From Azonexus sp. (lineage in GTDB: Bacteria; Pseudomonadota; Gammaproteobacteria; Burkholderiales; Rhodocyclaceae): 11,850 nt of DNA. The notes beneath the pieces are model-generated. The model worked only from the letters and a program-made list of their open reading frames with translations, was not told the DNA's origin and did not search any database. Position numbers and translations under genes: made by a program. The stretch is taken from NCBI GenBank assembly GCA_030697085.1, contig JAUYQT010000227.1, positions 1 through 11,850 of the forward strand, in the 5' to 3' direction. Below, piece by piece: positions 7,562 to 11,850 of the stretch (positions within the stretch are counted from its first letter, which is position 1; each line of letters opens with the position of its first letter).

Positions 7562-7703
7562 AGAATTCCTCCATATGGGCCTCAGCTTCTTCTTCAGTCA
7601 AGACAGCCCCCGCTTCAATGTCGGCCAAACCCTTATCGACTTCGGCAATAAACCAGGCGTTGTACGCTTCCTGTTTTTCCTGCTGGGTCATCGTCTTGTC
7701 CAT
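7524..7703 (-). CDS. antitoxin 2 (PaaA/stability-determinant-like)
   Basis: Encodes 59 residues starting MDKTMTQQEKQEAYNAWF. The N-terminal half is identical in protein and almost entirely in DNA to antitoxin 3. The C-terminal half (AVLTEEEAEAHMEEFFANLATESRKAA) is different, which is the part expected to bind the toxin. Start: the ATG at 7703 is placed six bases after AAAGGA; an in-frame ATG at 7718 overlaps that ribosome site and is less likely. It has its own promoter (7730-7759). The gene encloses the GGAGGA and TTG used to start toxin 2, so translation of the two is probably coupled. Confidence 0.82.
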   Translation of the reverse strand: MDKTMTQQEKQEAYNAWFIAEVDKGLADIEAGAVLTEEEAEAHMEEFFANLATESRKAA

Positions 7704-7742
7704 ATCACATCCTTTCAACGGTTGGTTTTATTGTAGCACCGC
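7621..7742. repeat. 122-base perfect repeat, copy A (antitoxin 2 5' end and promoter)
   Basis: Identical base for base to 8256-8377. It spans the first 27-28 codons of antitoxin 2, the ribosome site and the -10 box; weaker identity continues to about 7770. The abrupt change to dissimilar sequence inside the antitoxin gene suggests recent duplication or gene conversion ending there. Confidence 0.9.
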
Positions 7743-7759
7743 CACATTTTGTCGTTCAA
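7730..7759 (-). promoter_or_regulatory. promoter and operator of TA cassette 2
   Basis: On the minus strand TTGAAC (7754-7759), 18 bases, then TACAAT (7730-7735) preceded by TGC, i.e. an extended -10. An imperfect palindrome (7732-7746, TGTGGC-N3-GCTACA) overlaps the -10 box, where an autoregulating antitoxin would bind. The start codon of antitoxin 2 is 27 bases downstream of the -10. Confidence 0.65.
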
Positions 7760-7837
7760 AACGCCACTTCCCCTTGAGCCATTATTTGCGGCGATGGAGC
7801 GCTATGTGATTACTGACTTGGATTTGTCGCAACACTG

Positions 7838-7920
7838 CAGGGCTTACAAGACGGAAATTGCAAAATATCGGTTCAAACGACGTTTCAGTTGAAGTAACGC
7901 ATAGCTTGATGCAGCACCCG
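7838..7920. repeat. TA-cassette 3'-end repeat, copy 3
   Basis: Contains the last codons of toxin 3 and a 3' flank matching copy 1 through about 7838 (GGGCTTACAAGACGG versus GGACTTAAAAGGCGG) and copy 2 only through about 7855. Between this copy and the promoter of cassette 2 lie some 75 bases (7762-7837) with no recognisable feature. Confidence 0.78.
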
Positions 7921-8175
7921 AAGAACAACAACTTTGTCTGCTTTAACCCGATAAACGATGATGTAGGGGAAGCGTCGCATCACATACTCGTGTGTGCCTT
8001 GCTTGTGCCCATCCCGATAATGCAGCGGATTTTTCGCTGCCCGTTCGCCAGCTGATTGAATGGGTCCAATCGCCTCATCAGCGATGAAGATGGATGCTTC
8101 GGTGGCGTAGAATTCTGCGATTTTCTGGCGGTCAGTTTGAGAGCGACGAAACCACTCAAGCTGCTTTTTGGCCAT
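7885..8175 (-). CDS. ParE/RelE-type toxin 3, intact
   Basis: A 96-residue toxin starting MAKKQLEWFRRSQTDRQKIAEFY and ending VMRRFPYIIVYRVK...VLHQAMRYFN, a complete small alpha/beta ParE/RelE-superfamily protein: two N-terminal helices, then four strands with the conserved RRFPYIIVYR strand. It is the reference copy in this window for judging the other two. The ATG overlaps the end of antitoxin 3 by 20 bases in the form CAGAAATATGGCC, so translation is coupled. The target (gyrase or ribosome-bound mRNA) is not decidable from the sequence. Of the three toxins it is the only one with a normal start codon and no stop. Confidence 0.85.
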   Translation of the reverse strand: MAKKQLEWFRRSQTDRQKIAEFYATEASIFIADEAIGPIQSAGERAAKNPLHYRDGHKQGTHEYVMRRFPYIIVYRVKADKVVVLRVLHQAMRYFN

Positions 8176-8338
8176 ATTTCTGATGCAGCTTGGCCATAAA
8201 ATCGTCCATTTCCTGACGGGCTTCGGCGTCAGTCAGTACGTTGCCCGCCTCTACATCGGCCAAACCCTTATCGACTTCGGCAATAAACCAGGCGTTGTAC
8301 GCTTCCTGTTTTTCCTGCTGGGTCATCGTCTTGTCCAT
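8156..8338 (-). CDS. antitoxin 3 (PaaA/stability-determinant-like)
   Basis: Encodes 60 residues starting MDKTMTQQEKQEAYNAWF and ending MAKLHQKYGQKAA. The N-terminal half matches antitoxin 2; the tail is closer to antitoxin 1 (LHEQYGQKAA). The ATG at 8338 sits six bases after AAAGGA. It is first in the array on the minus strand, just downstream of the bidirectional terminator, and has the best-preserved promoter and operator of the three. The protein should neutralise toxin 3 with its C-terminal half and repress its own promoter; both roles are inferred from the family type. Confidence 0.82.
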   Translation of the reverse strand: MDKTMTQQEKQEAYNAWFIAEVDKGLADVEAGNVLTDAEARQEMDDFMAKLHQKYGQKAA

Positions 8339-8377
8339 ATCACATCCTTTCAACGGTTGGTTTTATTGTAGCACCGC
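8256..8377. repeat. 122-base perfect repeat, copy B (antitoxin 3 5' end and promoter)
   Basis: Partner of 7621-7742. Beyond 8377 the match continues with scattered differences to about 8405 (the TTTTGTCG-TCAAAACG stretch), which marks the upstream end of the cassette block. Confidence 0.9.
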
Positions 8378-8394
8378 TACATTTTGTCGCTCAA
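8365..8394 (-). promoter_or_regulatory. promoter and operator of TA cassette 3
   Basis: TTGAGC (8389-8394), 18 bases, TACAAT (8365-8370) with an extended -10 TGC in front. A perfect palindrome TGTAGC-N3-GCTACA (8367-8381) overlaps the -10 box and is the best operator candidate for antitoxin-mediated autoregulation. A second inverted repeat TGTCG/CGACA overlaps the -35. Confidence 0.7.
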
Positions 8395-8419
8395 AACGAC
8401 ATTTCAAAACCAGCCATAG

Positions 8420-8447
8420 AAAAAGGCCACCCGAAGGTGGCCTTTTT
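8420..8447. terminator. bidirectional rho-independent terminator
   Basis: A run of five A, GGCCACC, loop CGAA, GGTGGCC, then five T: a 7-bp GC-rich stem flanked by A and T runs that works in both directions. On the minus strand it ends the porin transcript 25 bases after its stop codon and shields the TA block from strong porin transcription. Confidence 0.9.
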
Positions 8448-8472
8448 CAGTTCTAAAACTAGCTAGGCTAGA

Positions 8473-9507
8473 TTAGAAGGAGTGACGAACGCCAACACCG
8501 TAGGTGTTAACATTGTTGTCTGAACCTTCTGGGTTCAAATGAACGAAAGCTGCGTAACCAGTGGTACGCTTGGACAGCGCATAGGTAGAAGCCAAGGTGA
8601 AGGCCTTGCTATCATCAGCAATAGATGTGGAGTCCTTAGCCAGCTTGGCGTATTCACCAATAACGGCGACTTTGGCACCAATCGGAGCAGACAGGGAGAC
8701 TACGTACTTCTTGTCCTTGCCAACAGCCGACGTTGCATCATTCTTTTGCTGCTGATAGGTAGCTTGCAACTTGGCAACACCGAAGTCGTAACCACCGCGG
8801 ATACCCCATTCCTTGTGGTCATCGCTAAGAGGAGTGTTTGCGGCGCTCAGTTTGCCATAAGCCAGGCCAGCGGTGATCGGGCCGGCAGCGTAAGAAGCGG
8901 ACAGCAGATTTGCGTAGCCATCAGCAGTGTTGGTGTTAAGAGCAGCTTCAGTCATACGAGCGTGGTTATAAGCAAAGGTCACGCCACCAAAAGACGGCGA
9001 AACGTAAGCAACGGCATTGTTTGCACGAGAAAAAGCGGACAGCAGCGTGGTACCACCGTTAGCACCGGGACCACCGACGACGCTTGTTGCGCCAATTCCA
9101 GTGGAACCACCAAGAGCAGAACCAGCAACAGTGAAATCATAGCCGGTAGTTTGCAGACGGCCAGCAATAACGGTACCGAAACCACCGGTCAGGCCAACGA
9201 ATTGCTGACGGGCATTGGTGCTAGTAGAAGTAACGGTGCCACCAATACCAGCGTTTGCATCTACGTTCAGACCGTATTCCAGGGTGAAAACAGCCTTCAG
9301 GCCATTGCCCAGATCTTCAACGCCCTTGAAACCCAGGCGGGAGGTAGAGAGAACACCGGAGTTGACGCTGAACTGGTTCTTGCCAACTTGACCGTCTTGA
9401 TACAGACCACCGACATCAACGATGCCGTAAACAGTAACGTTAGATTGTGCGAAAGCAGCTGAAGAAGCCAGAGCGGCAACAGCCAGAGCGATAATTTTCT
9501 TTTGCAT
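8473..9507 (-). CDS. Gram-negative outer-membrane porin
   Basis: A 344-residue general porin of the betaproteobacterial type, forming a trimeric 16-strand barrel for passive diffusion of small solutes. It has a Sec signal peptide (MQKK, hydrophobic stretch, cleavage after SSAAFA at residue 20), a mature start QSNVTVYGIVDVG that is very typical for these porins, a plug/loop region GFKGVEDLGNGLKAVFTLEYG, repeated alternating beta strands, and the C-terminal GVGVRHSF with final Phe, the BAM recognition signal. AAGGAG lies about nine bases before the ATG. Narrow codon choice suggests high expression, and it leaves long open frames on the other strands that are not genes. It ends at the strong terminator 8420-8447 and is divergent from the Uma2 gene. 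Confidence 0.95.
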   Translation of the reverse strand: MQKKIIALAVAALASSAAFAQSNVTVYGIVDVGGLYQDGQVGKNQFSVNSGVLSTSRLGFKGVEDLGNGLKAVFTLEYGLNVDANAGIGGTVTSTSTNARQQFVGLTGGFGTVIAGRLQTTGYDFTVAGSALGGSTGIGATSVVGGPGANGGTTLLSAFSRANNAVAYVSPSFGGVTFAYNHARMTEAALNTNTADGYANLLSASYAAGPITAGLAYGKLSAANTPLSDDHKEWGIRGGYDFGVAKLQATYQQQKNDATSAVGKDKKYVVSLSAPIGAKVAVIGEYAKLAKDSTSIADDSKAFTLASTYALSKRTTGYAAFVHLNPEGSDNNVNTYGVGVRHSF

Positions 9508-9592
9508 CTTGAAAATCTCCTTAGTGGTTAGTTTTTAATCCGACCTTGCGATCTGATTAAGCTTTACCTCTCGGGTCGAGAAGTTGGAGCGG

Positions 9593-9622
9593 ATTGTCGC
9601 AAACTGCCCGACGCCCTAGCAA
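9593..9622 (-). promoter_or_regulatory. possible porin promoter
   Basis: TTGCTA (9617-9622), 18 bases, GACAAT (9593-9598) on the minus strand is the best sigma-70-like pair upstream of the porin. It would give a leader of about 80 bases that includes a small hairpin (TCTCG/CGAGA, 9569-9581). Both boxes are imperfect. Upstream, at 9650-9680, TGTTGC is repeated on this strand, possibly a regulator site. Confidence 0.35.
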
Positions 9623-9729
9623 CCGATGTTTGCAGCCCAAAGTTATTTCCGCAACACAATGTTGTTTTAATGCAACACGGCGCCCTGATGATCAAAAATG
9701 AAACAAATTCCAAGTCACCGTATCTGGCA

Positions 9730-9757
9730 TTGACTTCAAAAAGTGGGCGATTAGACT
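9730..9757 (+). promoter_or_regulatory. promoter of the Uma2 gene
   Basis: TTGACT (9730-9735), 16 bases, TAGACT (9752-9757), 30 bases before the Uma2 ATG. An inverted repeat TGGGC/GCCCA (9744-9748 with 9758-9762) brackets the -10 box and could be an operator. Confidence 0.5.
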
Positions 9758-9787
9758 GCCCAAATCCTGTCTACAAACGGAACGATC

Positions 9788-10387
9788 ATGCAATCAGTAC
9801 CACTTGCCAGCATTTCCGAAACTGACTATCTGGCCGGCGAAGAGTTACCGGGGCCGCGCCATGAGTTTATTGATGGTCAGATTTTCGCCATGGCCGGTGC
9901 AACAAAGGCACACGGCACGATTGCGCTGAATATTGGCACCGCCCTTCGTGCCCATTTACGTGGCAGCCCCTGCCGCGCCTGGGTGGCGGACATGAAGGTG
10001 AGCGTGGCGAGCGCCCGCTCCTATTATTACCCGGACGTGGTGGCGACCTGTGCCGATGCAGACTTGCGCTCCGATTCGCCACAGAATTTTGTCACGGCGC
10101 CGAAAGTGATTGTTGAAGTGCTTTCACCCAGCACGGCAAAAATTGACCGGCGGGAAAAATGGCTGGCTTACCGCCAGTTGACCAGCCTGCAGGAATACGT
10201 TCTGGTTGACCAGGAGCGCCAGTGCGTTGAAGTTTTTCACCGCGAGGCGTCGGGCTGGGTGCAGGATATTGCGACGGCGGGTGAAACAATTACGTTGAGC
10301 AGCCTGGGGATTTCACTGGCACTGGCGGATATTTATGAGGATGCGGATGTGCCGGCATTTTGTGAGCCCGAAGAAGAGGTTAGGTAA
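9788..10387 (+). CDS. Uma2-family (DUF820) putative restriction-fold endonuclease
   Basis: A 199-residue protein of the Uma2/DUF820 family, which has the PD-(D/E)XK nuclease fold; cellular function is largely unknown and members are often found in many copies per genome. Visible signatures are: N-terminal LAGEELPGPRHEFIDGQIFAMAG, HGTIALNIGTALRAHL, then SYYYPDVVATC with the first catalytic Asp, and VIVEVLSPST with the Glu, followed by DRREKWLAYR and EYVLVDQ. The core residues look complete. The ribosome site is weak (a GGA seven bases upstream of the ATG). It is a single gene, divergent from the porin and convergent with the decayed HEPN/MNT pair. A role in mobile-element biology or defence is speculation. 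Confidence 0.9.
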   Translation: MQSVPLASISETDYLAGEELPGPRHEFIDGQIFAMAGATKAHGTIALNIGTALRAHLRGSPCRAWVADMKVSVASARSYYYPDVVATCADADLRSDSPQNFVTAPKVIVEVLSPSTAKIDRREKWLAYRQLTSLQEYVLVDQERQCVEVFHREASGWVQDIATAGETITLSSLGISLALADIYEDADVPAFCEPEEEVR

Positions 10388-10453
10388 GCGCATTGGGCAA
10401 GCCACCGCTTCATTGAGCGCCATGGCAACACTGACGTTGAATGCTTTGGCGAG

Positions 10454-10797
10454 CTAACGATCAACGGGCATCGTCGCCTGCACTGCAAAAACTACGCCGA
10501 CCCGACGAATATGTTCAAGTAGCGCCGGATTATCGATCTCATGTTTCGGTAGCAGATCGATGCTCTAAGGCAACAATAGGTCGTCCAGACGATTTTCTAT
10601 CTCCAGCCGTTTACACAGCGTGAGCTTTGGCGCTTCAAGGCATAAGTCGATATCCGATCCAGTACGGAAGTTTCCTTTGGCGCATGAGCCGAATAGCCAG
10701 ACATGCTCAATTTCAGGGTATTGACTCAGAATGCCGAGAATTTTTTTATGGCAGATTCCGGTAGACCGTAGCGCAATTGGGTTGCCGCCAAACTCAT
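10454..10797 (-). pseudogene. MNT-type nucleotidyltransferase (HI0073-like), frameshifted and amber-stopped
   Basis: The start is the ATG at 10797, overlapping the HEPN stop by ATGA, giving MSLAATQLRYGLPESAIKK. A run of seven A (10741-10747) then puts the frame out and it stops at 10726-10728. The next frame (-1, or one added A) continues with ILGILSQYPEIEHVWLFGSCAKGNFRTGSDIDLCLEA, the nucleotidyltransferase motif GS-x-A-x-G-x5-SDID, and stops at TAG (10565-10567). Past this amber the same frame still reads like the family C-terminus (IDL...HEIDNPALLEHIRRVGVVF) to a stop at 10454. The corrected length is about 114 residues, normal for the family. The third catalytic Asp (in SIDL) lies beyond the amber. 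In HEPN/MNT modules this protein is the antitoxin that modifies the HEPN partner. A shorter frame can be drawn from 10810 to 10565, but its first residues do not look like the family. Confidence 0.82.
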
Positions 10798-11219
10798 GCG
10801 CTCGCCGCAAGCTGCTGCATTTTTCGCTGAAAGGCGGTAAAGAGCGGATAGTAGATTTCGAGAATTAAAGTGGCAATCGCCTCTGCAATCGCCTGATTGT
10901 AGGTACGCGAGGTTTGGTTTCGACTTTTAAGCATTGCCATCCAGCCTTCGCCGTCTTCAAGCAAGCCTTTTGCAAAAGCTTCCCGACTGGCATCACGAGA
11001 ACCCGTTATGGCTGAATTACCTTGCCAGAAAAAATAGTCTTTCATGAGATTCCAAGCCAACTCGTGGGTGAACTTAAAGGCCTGGATCAGACCTTGCTGC
11101 TCGAGCGGGGTCAAACTGCGCTGGCTCGCCAACTCAACAGCATCGCTCAAGCGGGCCAGTCCCTGCGTGTAGTTGGCTAGTCGTTGATGCCAGCGTATAT
11201 CTTGATCGGGTGAGTGCAT
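10794..11219 (-). CDS. HI0074-type HEPN-fold partner of MNT nucleotidyltransferase
   Basis: A 141-residue all-helical protein of the HI0074 family ('nucleotidyltransferase substrate-binding', HEPN fold). Family features include FKFTHELAWNLMKDYF (about 48-63), SRDASREAFAKGLLEDGEGWM (about 74-94) and the RN-x-TS-x-TY block at 100-107. In the family that block usually reads R-N-x-T-S-H-T-Y, the R-x4-H-x-Y RNase motif of HEPN toxins. Here residue 105 is Arg (CGT, bases 10905-10907), one transition away from His (CAT). If the alignment is right, the catalytic residue is gone. It lies 38 bases after trpC on the same strand, so it may ride on trp transcription; no clear Shine-Dalgarno is seen at the ATG. 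It overlaps its broken MNT partner by ATGA. Confidence 0.85.
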   Translation of the reverse strand: MHSPDQDIRWHQRLANYTQGLARLSDAVELASQRSLTPLEQQGLIQAFKFTHELAWNLMKDYFFWQGNSAITGSRDASREAFAKGLLEDGEGWMAMLKSRNQTSRTYNQAIAEAIATLILEIYYPLFTAFQRKMQQLAASA

Positions 11220-11257
11220 GGCGTTATCGCAGTGGAAAATCAGCGTTCCATTCTAGC

Positions 11258-11850
11258 TCAGGCAAACAACCGGGCCAGTTCTTCGCCCGGTTCCGGGGCG
11301 CGCATGAAGGCTTCGCCAACGAGGAAGGCATTGACCTGGTGGCGGCGCATCAGGGCGACGTCAGCCGCGGTGACGATGCCGCTTTCGGTGACGATGATGC
11401 GGCCGGCGGGAATCCTGTCAAGCAGACCGAGCGTGTTATCAAGGCTGACTTCGAAGCTGCGCAGGTTACGGTTATTGATGCCGAGTAGCGGGGTTTTGAG
11501 TTGCAGCGCGGCGTCAAGCTCTTCGCCGTTATGGACTTCGACGAGTACGGCCATGCCATAACTGTGAGCCTGGGCTTCGAGAGCTTGCATTTGGGGCAGG
11601 CTGAGTGCAGCGGCGATGAGCAGAATACAGTCGGCCCCCATGGCGCGGGCTTCGGCAACCTGATAGCCGTCAACCATGAAGTCTTTACGCAAAACGGGCA
11701 GCGCACAGGCGGCGCGGGCGGCTTGCAAATATTCCGGCGCGCCCTGGAAATATTCGCGGTCCGTCAGCACGGAGAGGCAGGCGGCGCCGTGTTTTTCGTA
11801 ACTTTGGGCGATTTGGGCGGGGTGAAAATCGGGACGGATGACGCCTTTTG
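11258..11850 (-). CDS. trpC: indole-3-glycerol-phosphate synthase, 3' part
   Basis: The gene runs off the right edge; its frame is open to base 11850, beginning [21 protein letters not shown], so about the first 55 codons are missing. It catalyses ring closure of CdRP to indole-3-glycerol phosphate in tryptophan biosynthesis, on a TIM barrel. Recognisable blocks are: KGVIRPDF (after the phosphate-binding SPSK, cut off), [70 protein letters not shown] and the C-terminal [16 protein letters not shown]. All look intact. Other trp genes are expected beyond the window. The HEPN-like gene follows closely on the same strand. Confidence 0.97.
   Translation of the reverse strand, partial: KGVIRPDFHPAQIAQSYEKHGAACLSVLTDREYFQGAPEYLQAARAACALPVLRKDFMVDGYQVAEARAMGADCILLIAAALSLPQMQALEAQAHSYGMAVLVEVHNGEELDAALQLKTPLLGINNRNLRSFEVSLDNTLGLLDRIPAGRIIVTESGIVTAADVALMRRHQVNAFLVGEAFMRAPEPGEELARLFA

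Noticed and set aside
6660..8405. Integron-type gene cassette array
   Set aside because: Same-direction TA cassettes with repeats suggested it, but the repeats lack paired RYYYAAC/GTTRRRY core sites and a long imperfect palindrome, and no integrase is in the window.
8539..9462. 307-codon open frame antisense to the porin
   Set aside because: It results from the narrow codon use of a highly expressed porin gene; it has no domain and no ribosome site, and the porin is certain.
10388..10522. Coding-like extension in frame after the Uma2 stop (ending at a TAG, 10520-10522)
   Set aside because: It looks protein-like with GC-rich third positions, but the opposite strand here carries the C-terminal remnant of the MNT pseudogene, which explains the signal. 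Uma2 already has its normal length.
10565..10810. Intact 81-residue nucleotidyltransferase starting at 10810
   Set aside because: The first 20 residues of that frame do not resemble the family, whereas the ATGA-coupled frame from 10797 gives a family-like N-terminus. The 81-residue version would be a chance start ahead of a frameshift and is also truncated at the C-terminus.

Overview
The window looks like chromosomal DNA of a Gram-negative betaproteobacterium, probably of the Rhodocyclales type (Dechloromonas/Azonexus-like). This is inferred from the general-porin style, the GC-rich housekeeping genes, an AddA-type helicase-nuclease and the abundance of c-di-GMP genes; no rRNA or other phylogenetic marker is present to fix it.

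Layout. Positions 1-771 hold the 3' part of a c-di-GMP phosphodiesterase (EAL domain). Facing it on the minus strand is a two-gene operon: a periplasmic solute-binding protein (2089-2877) followed by a membrane diguanylate cyclase (818-2086), with a 4-base overlap. Next, also on the minus strand, is a large UvrD/RecB-like helicase-nuclease of the AddA kind (3105-6509) with no addB beside it. Upstream of it lies an AT-richer accessory block (about 6660-8405) made of three tandem, same-strand, paralogous antitoxin-toxin pairs of the ParE/RelE superfamily. They share promoter, antitoxin N-terminus, toxin C-terminus and 3' flank, and differ in the middle. Pair 1 has a toxin broken by an in-frame TAA. 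Pair 2 has lost the usual toxin start codon and seems to use a TTG with a strong Shine-Dalgarno. Pair 3 looks intact. A strong bidirectional terminator (8420-8447) separates this block from a highly expressed outer-membrane porin (8473-9507). A Uma2-family putative endonuclease (9788-10387) diverges from the porin.

The right end is the 3' three quarters of trpC (minus strand, running off the window), followed 38 bases downstream on the same strand by an HI0074-type HEPN/nucleotidyltransferase pair that appears to be a fossil. The MNT gene has a one-base frameshift in an A7 run plus an amber stop, and the HEPN partner carries Arg where the family has the conserved His of its R-x4-H-x-Y motif.

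The main themes are c-di-GMP signalling at the left, DNA repair in the middle, and toxin-antitoxin modules at several stages of duplication and decay inserted beside housekeeping genes. The most striking structure is the mosaic triple TA array. The second is the matched loss of function in both halves of the HEPN/MNT pair. No mobile-element enzyme, CRISPR array, tRNA or rRNA was seen.
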